Of a stretch of 64,000 bases of DNA, positions 53,294 through 62,319 are shown piece by piece. This stretch comes from an uncultured Vampirovibrio sp. (lineage in GTDB: Bacteria; Cyanobacteriota; Vampirovibrionia; Gastranaerophilales; Gastranaerophilaceae): NCBI GenBank assembly GCA_910577515.1, contig CAJTLW010000003.1, positions 62,001 through 126,000 of the forward strand. The letters are read 5' to 3'. Every line of letters starts with the position of its first letter. Position 1 is the stretch's first letter. The translations under genes were made by a program, and so were the position numbers. The notes beneath the pieces were generated by a model that was given only the letters and a program-made list of their open reading frames with translations, was not told the DNA's origin and did no database searches.

Positions 53294-54301
53294 ATGGCAA
53301 AGAAAGTTGCGATTAACGGTTTTGGAAGAATTGGCAGAAATACATTGCGTGCTGCCATCAGAGAAGGCATTTTTGATAAAATTGATTATGTTGCAATCAA
53401 TGACCCTGGTTTAACACCCGCAAATGCTGCTCATGTTTTCAAATATGACTCAGTTATGGGCAAATTCTGCGGCACGGTTGAAGTTGCTGAAGACGGTTTA
53501 ATTATTAACGGCAAGAAAATTTTATTCTTCGCTGAAAAAGATCCTGCAAATCTTCCTTGGGCTAAACTTGGTGTTGAAGTTGTTGTTGAATCAACAGGTT
53601 TCTACACAGATGCTGAAAAAGCAAAAGCTCATATAGCTGCAGGCGCTAAAAAAGTTATCATTTCTGCTCCTGCTAAAAACGAAGACAAAACAATCGTTCT
53701 TGGCGTTAACGAAAATGAATACGACCCGGCTAAACACAATGTTATTTCAATGGCATCTTGCACAACAAACTGCTTAGCTCCTGTTGCAAAAGTTATTGCT
53801 GAAAAATTCGGCGTTGTAAAAGGCTTAATGACAACAGTTCACAGCTACACAGGCGATCAAAGAATTCTTGACGCTGGTCACAAAGACCCAAGAAGAGCTA
53901 GAGCTGGTGCTTTAAACATTGTTCCTACAACAACAGGTGCTGCTAAAGCTGTTGCTTTAGTTCTTCCTGAATTAAAAGGAAAATTAAACGGTTTTGCTAT
54001 GAGAGTTCCTACTCCTGACGTTTCAGTAGTAGACGTTGTATTTGAAACTGAAAAACCTGTTACAGCTGAATCAGTAAACGCTGCTCTTAAAGAAGCTGCT
54101 GACGGCAAAGTTCTTTGCTACTCTGAAGAACCGCTTGTATCTTCTGACTTTATCGGTTCAAGCCAATCTTCAACCGTTGATGCTGCTCTTACAATGACTA
54201 TGGGCGACAATATGGTTAAAGTTGTTTCTTGGTATGATAACGAAATGGGTTATTCAACAAGACTTGCTGAAACTACATTAATGGTTGCTTCAAAACTATA
54301 G
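53294..54301 (+). CDS. gap: Glyceraldehyde-3-phosphate dehydrogenase (phosphorylating)
   Basis: 335 aa. N-terminal NAD site INGFGRIGRNTLRAA, catalytic SMASCTTNCLAPVAK with Cys156, and the terminal WYDNEMGYSTRL. Central glycolytic enzyme. Strongly biased codons (GCT, GAA, AAC). GAAGGAGAG ribosome-binding site. Confidence 0.98.
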   Translation: MAKKVAINGFGRIGRNTLRAAIREGIFDKIDYVAINDPGLTPANAAHVFKYDSVMGKFCGTVEVAEDGLIINGKKILFFAEKDPANLPWAKLGVEVVVESTGFYTDAEKAKAHIAAGAKKVIISAPAKNEDKTIVLGVNENEYDPAKHNVISMASCTTNCLAPVAKVIAEKFGVVKGLMTTVHSYTGDQRILDAGHKDPRRARAGALNIVPTTTGAAKAVALVLPELKGKLNGFAMRVPTPDVSVVDVVFETEKPVTAESVNAALKEAADGKVLCYSEEPLVSSDFIGSSQSSTVDAALTMTMGDNMVKVVSWYDNEMGYSTRLAETTLMVASKL

Positions 54302-54595
54302 TTAAAGCTTATTAAAAGGGTTTCTTAAATTTAAGAAACCCTTTTTTAAAAATATATGTTATACTAGATATAGTATGGAATTATTGCTGAATTAATTATT
54401 TATTGTTGAAAGTTTTGCTGAATTTAAAAGAGGTGCTTATCTTGATTTTTAAAAAAAGAAGTATTATAGAATTAGATAGGATAATGCTAACTTGGTAACC
54501 CTTAAAGATTATACCTTCGGGTAATATCAGAATTACAATTTAATTTGTAGTATAAATTTAACAATAAATAAGTTCTTTGTGAAAGGTTATTAAAT
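54302..54595 (+). promoter_or_regulatory. Gap after gap gene: terminator, palindrome and promoter region
   Basis: Holds the gap terminator (54314-54347), a palindrome ATACTA/TAGTAT (54361-54376), a promoter TTGATT-17-TATAGA near 54441-54469, and a UUCG hairpin (TACC/GGTA near 54510-54521) in the long leader of the response regulator gene. No coding gene seen. Confidence 0.5.
54314..54347 (+). terminator. Intrinsic terminator of gap
   Basis: AAAAGGGTTTCTTAAA/TTTAAGAAACCCTTTT near-perfect stem ending in a T-run. Confidence 0.88.
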
Positions 54596-55294
54596 ATGGC
54601 GACAAAAACTGCTCAAACAACAAAAGTAAACCCGATAAAAGTTATCATAGTTGAAGATTATAAACTTACCCGTGTGGGACTTCGCTACGCTCTTAACGAA
54701 TTTGAACATATAGATGTAATTGGTGAAGCAGAATCTGGTGAAGCCGGTATTGAGTTTATTAAAAAAGAAAAACCGGATGTTATTTTAATGGATTTAGGCT
54801 TACCTGGCATGAACGGGTTAGAAGCTACAATGAAAGCTAAGGAAATCTGCCCTGATGTAAAAATTATTATTTTAACTTCTCATGAAAGAGAAGAAGAAGT
54901 GCTTGCAGCTCTTGGTTCAGGTGCTATTGCTTATTGCCTTAAGGACATAGACCCAAAAGCCTTATCTGAGGTAATAAGATCAGTTGCACAGGGGGCTTGC
55001 TGGATTGACCCGAATGTAGCAAAACTTGCTTTAAAATTATTCCCGAAACCTGAAAATGTAAAGCTTTTAGCTGAGCATGAACCGGTAGATCCTAAGGGGC
55101 ATCTAACAGACAGGGAAACAGAAGTGTTAAAACTTCTTGTTAAAGGAAAAAGCAACACAGAAATTGCAAAAGAATTAATTGTATCAGTGCATACGGCAAA
55201 GGCACATGTTTGCAGCATTCTGCAAAAATTATGCGTGGATGACCGTGTTCAGGCAGCAGTTAAAGCAATTAAAGAAGGTATCGTGCAAGGATAG
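54596..55294 (+). CDS. NarL/FixJ-family response regulator
   Basis: 232 aa. Receiver domain with phospho-acceptor Asp66 (DVILMDLGLPGMNG) and the usual acidic pair at IIVEDYKLTR; Thr and Lys switch residues in ILTSHE and CLKDID. A linker leads to a LuxR-type HTH (LTDRETEVLKLLVKGKSNTEIAKELIVSVHTAKAHVCSIL). No sensor kinase nearby, so the partner is unknown. It has an 11-residue Thr-rich N-terminal extension and a long leader, as in cyanobacterial orphan regulators. Confidence 0.93.
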   Translation: MATKTAQTTKVNPIKVIIVEDYKLTRVGLRYALNEFEHIDVIGEAESGEAGIEFIKKEKPDVILMDLGLPGMNGLEATMKAKEICPDVKIIILTSHEREEEVLAALGSGAIAYCLKDIDPKALSEVIRSVAQGACWIDPNVAKLALKLFPKPENVKLLAEHEPVDPKGHLTDRETEVLKLLVKGKSNTEIAKELIVSVHTAKAHVCSILQKLCVDDRVQAAVKAIKEGIVQG

Positions 55295-55315
55295 AGAGTA
55301 TAGAGTTTATTTGAT

Positions 55316-55354
55316 AAAAAGCGTTTCTTTAAATATAAGAAACGCTTTTTGTTT
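55316..55354 (+). terminator. Intrinsic terminator of the response regulator
   Basis: AAAAAGCGTTTCTT/AAGAAACGCTTTTT stem and T-rich tail. Confidence 0.88.
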
Positions 55355-55382
55355 TAAATTTCATAATTTTGTTATAAAAGAA

Positions 55383-55405
55383 AAGGCCGCAATTTGTACG
55401 GCCTT
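55383..55405 (-). terminator. Terminator of the ORF6N gene
   Basis: AAGGCCG/CGGCCTT stem; on the minus strand it is followed by TTCTTTT. Confidence 0.65.
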
Positions 55406-55455
55406 AAAAACAAACTAAATATAACCCAGTTTTGCGGGCATATTTTTAAATCTTT

Positions 55456-56004
55456 TTATGACTTAAACCCTATTTTGTTTGGTTTTGTTCTTTCGGATAA
55501 AAGAGTTAAAGCCTTGTTAATTTCGGCAATATCGGCATCATTTTCCTTGCAATGCTGCATAAAGTAATGTTCAAGTTCGGATAATCTTTCTGCAAGTTCT
55601 TTATTTTCGATTGCCCATTGGCGCATTTTGACAAATGTCCTCATGATTTGAATGTTGACATCTACTGCACATTTGCTTTTTAAAATACCGGAAAGCATGG
55701 CAACACCCTGCTCTGTAAAAACATACGGAAGGTATCGTCTGCCGCCGCCTTTGGGTGAGGTCACAATTTGTGACCTCACCCAAATTTCAAATTCTTCTTC
55801 AGTTAACTGAAACATAAAATCTTCTGGAAATCTTTCAATATTCCTCTTAACTGCTTGATTTAAAGCCTTTGTTTCAACCTCATAAAGTCTTGCTAAATCG
55901 CTATCCAGCATCACTTTATGCCCTCTTATTTCATAAATCAGCTTATGAATTTGCACAATACTATTCAAACTATATAACTCCGCGTTTTTTAAGATAAATT
56001 TCAA
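55456..56004 (-). CDS. ORF6N-domain DNA-binding protein
   Basis: 182 aa. ORF6N domain: YEIRGHKVMLDSDLARLYEVETKALNQAVKRNIERFPEDFMFQLTEEE, WVRSQIVTSPKGGGRRYLPYVFTEQGVAMLSGIL. Common in phage and mobile DNA. The start at 56004 would be TTG; a GTG further in (near residue 17) is the other option, and no ATG precedes the domain. Its coding region contains a 33-nt near-perfect palindrome (55751-55783) whose core also forms a palindrome upstream at 56031-56059. Confidence 0.85.
   Translation of the reverse strand: MKFILKNAELYSLNSIVQIHKLIYEIRGHKVMLDSDLARLYEVETKALNQAVKRNIERFPEDFMFQLTEEEFEIWVRSQIVTSPKGGGRRYLPYVFTEQGVAMLSGILKSKCAVDVNIQIMRTFVKMRQWAIENKELAERLSELEHYFMQHCKENDADIAEINKALTLLSERTKPNKIGFKS
55751..55783. 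repeat. Palindrome inside the ORF6N gene
   Basis: 16-bp perfect arms (TTGGGTGAGGTCACAA at 55751-55766 and its complement at 55768-55783) around one base. Encodes VRSQIVTSP of the conserved motif. Shares the GAGGTCACA/TGTGACCTC core with the upstream palindrome. Confidence 0.9.
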
Positions 56005-56030
56005 GATAAATCAAACTAAATATTTTAAAA

Positions 56031-56059
56031 TTTGAGGTCACATAAATTGTGACCTCAAA
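56031..56059. promoter_or_regulatory. Palindrome between gltA-type gene and ORF6N gene
   Basis: 12-bp perfect arms (TTTGAGGTCACA and TGTGACCTCAAA) around a 5-base loop. It can act as terminator for the upstream minus-strand gene (followed by ATTTTAAAATATTT) and as an operator or RNA hairpin before ORF6N. Confidence 0.7.
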
Positions 56060-56067
56060 CCTAATTT

Positions 56068-57438
56068 TTATCCCAAAGCTTCAATTATAGCTTTAGCCGC
56101 TCTTTTACCTGCGCCCATCGCATTAATTGCCGTAGATTCGCCCAAAGGTGCAACGTCTCCTCCTGCATAAACATTTGTTACGGAGGTTTCACCTTTTTCA
56201 TTAATTACAATATATCCTTTTCTGTCGCAATTAATATCAATATTATCCGCTTCGCAGGATTTTTGAATTATGGGGTTTGGGCCTGTTCCAAGTGCCACAA
56301 TCACCGTATCCACATCCATAGTTTCATATTTTCCCGTGCCGACGGGGCGTCTTCTTCCTGATTCATCAGGCTCCCCGAGTTCCATGATTTCAAACACCAT
56401 GCCGTCAACATATCCGTCTTTTTCTTTAATTTCATAAGGCGCTCTTAATAATTTAAAGATAACCCCTTCTTCTTTAGCATGGCGAATTTCTTCTTTTCTT
56501 GCAGGAAGCTCTTCTTCAGTTCTTCTGTAAACAATATAAACTTCTTCATACCCGACGCGCACTGCAGTTCTTGCAGCATCCATTGCAACGTTTCCGCCGC
56601 CAATAATTGCAGCTTTTTTACCTACTCTTAAAGGGGTAGGAGTTGCATCTGAATTTGCCTGCATAAGGTTTACTCTTGTTAAAAATTCATTTGCGCTATA
56701 TACACTGTTCAGGTTTTCACCTTTAATGCCCATCATTTTAGGCAAGCCAGCGCCGGAGCAGATGAAAATTGCATTATAGCCTTCTTCTTCAAGCTGTTTT
56801 AAGGTGATAGATTTCCCAACAACAACGTTCTTTTCAAATTTTACGCCAATTTCCTTTAAGCTTTCAATTTCTCTGTCTAAAACAGTTCTTGGAAGCCTGA
56901 AAGGAGGGATACCGTATCTTAAAACACCGCCGAGTTTATGAAGTGCTTCAAATACTGTAACGTCAAAGCCTGCATTTCGAAGATCAGCAGCAGCGCTCAT
57001 TCCGGCACATCCAGAACCAACAATAGCTACCTTTTTACCGTTCGGTTTAATTTCGCATTTAACAGGGTGTGAATTATCTCCGACAAATCTTTCCAGTGAG
57101 CCGATTGCAACAGATTGTCCTTTGATTCCAAGCACACATTTTCCTTCGCATTGTCTTTCCTGCGGGCAAATTCTTCCGCAAACGGAAGGAAGCATGTTTG
57201 ATTGTCTTATAATTTCACCTGCTTTTTCAAAATTTTCATTTTTAATTTCCTGTATAAAATCAGGAATATTAACATTTACAGGGCATCCTTTTTTACACAT
57301 AGGGTTTTTACAATTAAGACAACGGCTTGCTTCAGCTAGCGCCTGTTCTTTTGTAAAATTTTCTTCAACCGCATCAAAATTGCTTCTTCTTAATTGTGCG
57401 TCCTGTTCTACGGGTCTTTGACGTTCTTGTTGTGCCAT
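56068..57438 (-). CDS. NADPH-dependent GltD/GltA-type flavoprotein
   Basis: 456 aa. N-terminal Fe-S region (CLNCKNPMCKKGCPVNVNIPDF, CGRICPQERQCEGKC), FAD site VAIVGSGCAGMSAAADLRNAG, NADPH site AAIIGGGNVAMDAARTAVRVG and the terminal VTNVYAGGDVA. Single-subunit forms serve as glutamate synthase small subunit or as NfnB/SudA-like ferredoxin:NADP oxidoreductase; the split synthase at 7-12 kb already has its own fused reductase, so another role is possible. Confidence 0.9.
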   Translation of the reverse strand: MAQQERQRPVEQDAQLRRSNFDAVEENFTKEQALAEASRCLNCKNPMCKKGCPVNVNIPDFIQEIKNENFEKAGEIIRQSNMLPSVCGRICPQERQCEGKCVLGIKGQSVAIGSLERFVGDNSHPVKCEIKPNGKKVAIVGSGCAGMSAAADLRNAGFDVTVFEALHKLGGVLRYGIPPFRLPRTVLDREIESLKEIGVKFEKNVVVGKSITLKQLEEEGYNAIFICSGAGLPKMMGIKGENLNSVYSANEFLTRVNLMQANSDATPTPLRVGKKAAIIGGGNVAMDAARTAVRVGYEEVYIVYRRTEEELPARKEEIRHAKEEGVIFKLLRAPYEIKEKDGYVDGMVFEIMELGEPDESGRRRPVGTGKYETMDVDTVIVALGTGPNPIIQKSCEADNIDINCDRKGYIVINEKGETSVTNVYAGGDVAPLGESTAINAMGAGKRAAKAIIEALG

Positions 57439-57531
57439 ATTTATTTCCCCTCTATATTTTATTGTTCATTATTTTACCGTTTATAAATATATAGTATAAT
57501 AAAAAAAACTCTATGAAAACAAGGTGCAATT

Positions 57532-58344
57532 TTGAACAAAATAAAACTTATAGTATCTGATATTGACGGCACAATATTGAATGACAAATGTGAATGCTCT
57601 TCCCGTGTGCGTAAAGCACTTGAAGATATTCAAAAGCTGGGTGTAAAAGTCGTTCTTGCTACAGGCAGAATGTTTATGGGGGCAGACCCCGTAAGAGAAA
57701 GCCTTGGGCTTGATACGCCCGTTATTTGTTACCAAGGCGCAATGGTAAGGCAAGGGGATAAGATTTTATATCAAAATCCTGTTCCAAATGATTTGGCGCG
57801 CGAAATCATAGAAATCTCCCGTGCGCGTGGGTTTCACCTAAATCTGTACAACAATGACACCCTTATTGTTGAAGATGATAACAAACAATATATGAAAGAC
57901 TACACGCAAGGGCGTTTCACAACATATAAAGTGGTTGAAAGCTTTGATAACGTTGAACTTCAGAACGTTTCAAAACTTCTTTGTATCACATATAACGAAG
58001 ATGAAATCATCAGCCTCCAAAAAGAATTATCAAAGCAATTTGAAGGAAAACTTGCAATCGTCAGAAGCCATAAATATTATCTTGAATTCACAGATATAAA
58101 TGCAACAAAAGGAAATGCAATGAATTTCCTCAAAAAACTCTGGAATATCAATACTGATGAGGTGTTTGCCTCTGGAGACCAGGATAATGATTATGATTTA
58201 TTAAAAAATGCCGGAGTAAAAATTGCAATGGGTAACGCCTCTGAAAAATTGAAATCAATCGCAGATTATGTTTGCCCGACAATTAACGAAGATGGCTTAG
58301 CAGATGCTATTGAAAAATATATTCTGAAAGGTGCCTTAAAATGA
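57532..58344 (+). CDS. Cof-type HAD-IIB phosphatase
   Basis: 270 aa: LIVSDIDGTILNDKCE (nucleophile Asp), VVLATGRMFMGADPVRESL, and FASGDQDNDYDLLKNAGVKIAMGNA near the end. Hydrolyses sugar phosphates or related substrates. The start codon at 57532 is TTG. Overlaps ispF by four bases. Confidence 0.88.
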   Translation: MNKIKLIVSDIDGTILNDKCECSSRVRKALEDIQKLGVKVVLATGRMFMGADPVRESLGLDTPVICYQGAMVRQGDKILYQNPVPNDLAREIIEISRARGFHLNLYNNDTLIVEDDNKQYMKDYTQGRFTTYKVVESFDNVELQNVSKLLCITYNEDEIISLQKELSKQFEGKLAIVRSHKYYLEFTDINATKGNAMNFLKKLWNINTDEVFASGDQDNDYDLLKNAGVKIAMGNASEKLKSIADYVCPTINEDGLADAIEKYILKGALK

Positions 58345-58814
58345 GGATAGGACAGGGATATGACTTGCACAGGCTCACAGAAGGCAGAGATTTAATTTTA
58401 GGCGGGGTAAAAATCCCGCATACTACAGGGCTTTTAGGGCATTCTGATGCCGATGTATTGTGCCATGCTATAATTGATGCTATTTTTGGTGCAGCGGCAG
58501 CGGGGGATATAGGGCGGCACTTCCCCGATACTGATCCTCAATATAAAGGTGCAGACAGTATTCAGCTTCTTACCCTTGCGGGCGAAATCCTTAAAAATAA
58601 AGGGTATAAAATTTTAAATATTGATTCTACTGTTATAGCACAGGCGCCAAAACTTGCTCCCCATGTGGATTTTATGCGAAAAAACATATCAGATGCACTC
58701 TCCTTGCCGGTTGATTGTGTTTCAATTAAAGCAAAAACCAATGAAGGTGTGGATGCAACAGGTAAAAAAGAAGCTATTCAAGCATTTGCTGTAATTTTAA
58801 TTGACAATTTGTAA
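58341..58814 (+). CDS. ispF: 2-C-methyl-D-erythritol 2,4-cyclodiphosphate synthase
   Basis: 157 aa. Zn ligands Asp8 and His10 in GYDLHRL and His42 in GLLGHSDADVLCHAIIDA; AKTNEGVDATGKKEAIQAFAV is typical. Step of the MEP isoprenoid pathway. Coupled to the HAD gene (ATGA overlap). Confidence 0.97.
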   Translation: MRIGQGYDLHRLTEGRDLILGGVKIPHTTGLLGHSDADVLCHAIIDAIFGAAAAGDIGRHFPDTDPQYKGADSIQLLTLAGEILKNKGYKILNIDSTVIAQAPKLAPHVDFMRKNISDALSLPVDCVSIKAKTNEGVDATGKKEAIQAFAVILIDNL

Positions 58815-58830
58815 CCTTAAAAATAAAATT

Positions 58831-59151
58831 TTAGCAGCAAGACATTGTTTTAACAAGATTGCTTATAATCTCTAAATCTCTCTTATCAAGACCCTGCACT
58901 GCTGATTGAATATATTTAATCGTACTCCTTTTATCTGTTTCTTTTGCGACAAAAAGGTCTGAAACGCTTACATTTAGTGCCTTTGCAATAGATGTAAGAT
59001 TTTCTTCTTTTGGAAAATTAAGCCCTGTCTCAATTCTTGCGATGCTCACAGGCTCTAACCCCACTTTTTCAGCCAATTGTGCCTGAGTCCATTTTTTTGC
59101 TTTTCTGATTGTCTTAATATTTTTTCCGACTACGTTTCTTAATTCTGCCAC
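58831..59151 (-). CDS. XRE-family regulator (106 aa)
   Basis: HTH domain LRNVVGKNIKTIRKAKKWTQAQLAEKVGLEPVSIARIETGLNFPKEENL, then a 40-residue tail ending in MSCC. Divergent from the pilin-like gene; an imperfect inverted repeat around TCATGA lies in the gap. Confidence 0.85.
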   Translation of the reverse strand: MAELRNVVGKNIKTIRKAKKWTQAQLAEKVGLEPVSIARIETGLNFPKEENLTSIAKALNVSVSDLFVAKETDKRSTIKYIQSAVQGLDKRDLEIISNLVKTMSCC

Positions 59152-59232
59152 TTTTTCTTCTCCTGCCTTAAGAATAAGGGTATTTTGATGTTAAATAAAT
59201 TACCCGACAGGATAATTTTTATTGCAAAATTT

Positions 59233-59278
59233 ATCATGATGTGTAAAAATATTAGTAAAATATATTACATGTCATGAT
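59233..59278. promoter_or_regulatory. Inverted TCATGA elements, candidate XRE operator
   Basis: ATCATGATGTGTAA (59233-59246) and TTACATGTCATGAT (59265-59278) are inverted near-copies spaced 18 bases apart in the gap between the XRE gene and the pilin-like gene; the second overlaps a TATAAA box (59278-59283). Confidence 0.45.
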
Positions 59279-59323
59279 ATAAAATTAGTGATTTTTTATA
59301 TTCGTTCATCTGAAAGGGAAAAA

Positions 59324-62056
59324 ATGTTCATCGTAAAAAAAATTTTTCGCCACCCGGCATGTGTATGCCATGCCTTCAGCTTAGTTGAAATGCTCATGGC
59401 TCTCCTTGTCGCCTCACTTTTAATGGCAGCTTTAGCTCCCGTAATGACAAGAAGAATGAATGGAGAAATGGTAAATTTTAATGGAATGTCGCATACAGAT
59501 GCAATGCCAAGTTGTGCTTATGTAAACGATAATTCATCAGAATTTACAGCTGATGATTGTCATGTTCCAAGAGGAATGAGCCATCTTTCTGCAATCATTG
59601 TATCTGGTGGTGGAGGTGGCGGCGGAGCAATTGGTCAAATTAAAGACGAAAGAGAGCAAAGTATAGCTAAAAACTTTAATACAGGAAGAGATGAAATAAC
59701 TGAAATTTATGGCGGTGTTGGTGCTGGCAATACTGTAAATAAAAGCTTTGTAATAGATAATACAATGTCTGATATTTGGATAGAATTAATTGGTGGTGGT
59801 GGTCCAGGAGGGGACGGTATGTCTATAGGAGGATATCCTGCAAGCCAGTCAGATTGTGGTTCTTGGGGATATTATGTAGATTACACTGTAAATGCCAAAA
59901 AATACCCTAATGGTACTATCCAGCATTCAACCTGTATTGCTAAATATAATCCTGGAGATGGCGATTCAAATTCTCCAAAAAGAAATATAAATGGCGTAAC
60001 ATCAGCTGCAGCAGGAAACAGCTGCTCAGCTTCATCAAGCGGAAATTGTTGTTGGTATGGTAAAACCTCAGATGATGGTTGTAATTCATCTTCCAACTAC
60101 AATAGTTGCACAAGAACCGTCTGTCAATGGAGCGCGGCAAAAAAAATCTGCAGTGCTTGGAGACCTGGATCTGTTCAGGCAAATAATGGAGACTATGGCA
60201 GAATGCCGACTCTTGCTGAGTTGGAAATATTGGCAAGAAATGCTAAAAATTTGCAGATATGTGGAACGAACACCCATATTGCAGGAACACCTTTCACAAA
60301 GTGTAGTGGAATAGCAAATACTTGTATTGGTGCAAGTTCAACACATTCACAAAATGTTGAGCAAAAAAATTATTGCGATGCAACACAATATTTTGCAAAT
60401 GATGGCGAAGCTGTAAATAATACACATTCAACTGTTTTCATGAGCGATACAGGTGGCTATTTGTATTATTCTAGTTTTTTAGCTAATCCACTTAATATAT
60501 ACGAGCTTTATAACCCTGGATATTTATCAAGTGTAGCAAGCACTAAAGATACAAATAGCGCTCTTTCTGTTCGTTGCGTTATAGATAATGTGCAGGAATT
60601 TAAAGCTTACCGCGGTGGGGGTGGAGAAGCAGGACAGTATGCACGGATGAAAATACCTGATGAAGTATTAAAGAGGGCTTTTTTAAATGATGACGGCAGC
60701 ATATATAACGGTGTGGTTAGATTAGATCTTAGTGCTGGTCATGGCGGGAAAAATACAGAAACCAAAAGCCAGTTAAGATCTGGTCAACCTTCGGTTGCAC
60801 GTTTATATAAAGGTAATAAAATTATTTGGATATTTGGATTATCCATGAATACTGGTTCTGGGGGTCTTAATGCAACAGATGCAAAACATGGTGATGCATC
60901 CCATACATCTGGGGCTTATTGCATATATAGAAATTACCTATATGATGAATTTGACAAACAGCCAACTGCAAATGATGGTACAACAGGGCAAAGCGTATAT
61001 ACCGACTGTGTAAATATAGGTATTTTAGATGAAATTAGAGTAGGTAATGCTTTAGGGCTATCAGGTAAGGATGGTGGGCATGGTGGCATTCCGTCTGTGG
61101 GTTGGGGAGGTTCAAGACCTGTTTCTACAAGTAAAACTATAGGTGGACTTGCTAGTGTAAATGGGCATTCTAACCCAGACTTAAATGGGCAAAATGGCAT
61201 ATCGCCTGGTGCAGGTGGTTCTGGTGGTGCCTGCAAACAGGGTCCAAAACGAACTTTATTAAATTGCGGTAAAGGTGGAGATGGTGGAGGTGGTGCTGCT
61301 AGATTTACCTTTAAAAGAGCATATCCTGGAGCTGGAGGTGGAGGTGGAGGTGGGGGTAGTGTAGTACATGTGAAAAATATACCTGTAACTGAAAATGCTT
61401 TAATTAAAGTACAAGTGGGACATGGCGGAAGCGGAGGTAATAAAAACGGTGGAAATGGTGTTACTGGTGGAACAAGCTTTATAGAGCTTGAAAATGGTAT
61501 AAGATATGAAGTAATGGGTGGTCAAGGCGGTAGTGGTGCAAATGGTGCTATAATAGCTTCTGCAACCTTAGCTCAGGGAGGAAACGGCGGTTCCGCTGGG
61601 AGTATTCCTCAATCAACATTAGATAGATTGACTCTGCAAGAAAATAAGGACGCAATAATTAATGGCTCATCTGGTATAAAAGCAGAAGATTCAAACCTTG
61701 ATGTACCATATAGATTCAAAGGAGGAAATGGTGGTTATAATTCAAAAACCACCCCTCTTGCCGGGAATTCTGGAATACCTTGTGGTGGATTTTCAACAAT
61801 TGCGATTGGAATAAATAATAAAAAATATGAATGCGGTAGTAAAGATATTCCAACAAACAGCGTTACACCAACGCCACTGCTCAGAAGCCTTATTGCACAC
61901 AATATTGAACAAAACATATCGCAATACATTAATATTTATGCCCCAGGTGCAACTGGCGGTGGCGGTGGAGCCTGGAATATAACCCCTGGTGCCAATGAAC
62001 AGGTTGGGGCAGGTGCAACTGGCATGGGGGGATATGTGATTATATATTTTAGATAA
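59324..62056 (+). CDS. Very large glycine-rich pilin-like (type IV pseudopilin) protein
   Basis: 910 aa from the ATG at 59324 (GGGAAAA ribosome-binding site). The N-terminus is a prepilin signal: basic leader, then FSLVEMLMALLVASLLMAALAP with cleavage expected before Phe and the conserved Glu at +5. A central Cys-rich part (SSGNCCWYGK, CNSSSNYNSC; DUF1566/Lcl-like RMPTLAELEIL and SVRCVIDN) is followed by long Gly-rich stretches (GGGGGGGG, GNGGSAG) and a Gly-rich end. Ordinary pilins are about 150 aa, so this may be a tip adhesin or minor pilin. pilT is at 21433. Confidence 0.85.
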   Translation: MFIVKKIFRHPACVCHAFSLVEMLMALLVASLLMAALAPVMTRRMNGEMVNFNGMSHTDAMPSCAYVNDNSSEFTADDCHVPRGMSHLSAIIVSGGGGGGGAIGQIKDEREQSIAKNFNTGRDEITEIYGGVGAGNTVNKSFVIDNTMSDIWIELIGGGGPGGDGMSIGGYPASQSDCGSWGYYVDYTVNAKKYPNGTIQHSTCIAKYNPGDGDSNSPKRNINGVTSAAAGNSCSASSSGNCCWYGKTSDDGCNSSSNYNSCTRTVCQWSAAKKICSAWRPGSVQANNGDYGRMPTLAELEILARNAKNLQICGTNTHIAGTPFTKCSGIANTCIGASSTHSQNVEQKNYCDATQYFANDGEAVNNTHSTVFMSDTGGYLYYSSFLANPLNIYELYNPGYLSSVASTKDTNSALSVRCVIDNVQEFKAYRGGGGEAGQYARMKIPDEVLKRAFLNDDGSIYNGVVRLDLSAGHGGKNTETKSQLRSGQPSVARLYKGNKIIWIFGLSMNTGSGGLNATDAKHGDASHTSGAYCIYRNYLYDEFDKQPTANDGTTGQSVYTDCVNIGILDEIRVGNALGLSGKDGGHGGIPSVGWGGSRPVSTSKTIGGLASVNGHSNPDLNGQNGISPGAGGSGGACKQGPKRTLLNCGKGGDGGGGAARFTFKRAYPGAGGGGGGGGSVVHVKNIPVTENALIKVQVGHGGSGGNKNGGNGVTGGTSFIELENGIRYEVMGGQGGSGANGAIIASATLAQGGNGGSAGSIPQSTLDRLTLQENKDAIINGSSGIKAEDSNLDVPYRFKGGNGGYNSKTTPLAGNSGIPCGGFSTIAIGINNKKYECGSKDIPTNSVTPTPLLRSLIAHNIEQNISQYINIYAPGATGGGGGAWNITPGANEQVGAGATGMGGYVIIYFR

Positions 62057-62081
62057 AATTTTCGATAAACAATTTTCTTAA

Positions 62082-62119
62082 GGGTATTGATTTTGTAACC
62101 TTTCAATACCCGTTTTTTT
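62082..62119 (+). terminator. Intrinsic terminator of the pilin-like gene
   Basis: GGGTATTG/CAATACCC stem with 14-nt loop followed by GTTTTTTT. Confidence 0.88.
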
Positions 62120-62138
62120 ACGCCAAACAGTGGTGTTG

Positions 62139-62168
62139 TATCAAACGGTAATATTATATTATAAATAT
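62139..62168 (+). promoter_or_regulatory. Probable promoter of the toxin-like RNA
   Basis: TTGTAT (near 62137), about 18 bases, then TATAAA (near 62159), giving a start near 62170, just ahead of the AGACCCTA 5' element. Confidence 0.45.
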
Positions 62169-62238
62169 GCGGTAGACCCTAGAGGCTAACCTGCTCTTCC
62201 AAACAACATAACTGCAGTATGAAGTTGGAAAGGAGGTG

Positions 62239-62319
62239 ATGCAAGAAGTGTTTATTACTGAAAAAGCGCTACTTCTTATCTTGTTGATAATCATAGCGCT
62301 CAAAAAAATAAACAAATAG
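62239..62319 (+). CDS. Small hydrophobic peptide, type I toxin-like (26 aa)
   Basis: MQEVFITEKALLLILLIIIALK and a KINK end: one membrane helix with a basic C-terminus, like holin-like/TxpA-type toxins. It has an AAAGGAGGTG ribosome-binding site three bases ahead of ATG. The leader can pair over this site (ACCTGCTCTTCC against GGAAAGGAGGT), and AGACCCTA (62174-62181) is complementary to TAGGGTCT (62317-62324), which would close the mRNA end to end. A hairpin (GGGAATG/CATTCCC) follows the stop. An antisense RNA has not been shown. Confidence 0.6.
   Translation: MQEVFITEKALLLILLIIIALKKINK

Noticed and set aside
53113..53370. 85-codon minus-strand frame opposite the gap leader
   Set aside because: It overlaps the gap promoter and start; no ribosome-binding site and no domain.
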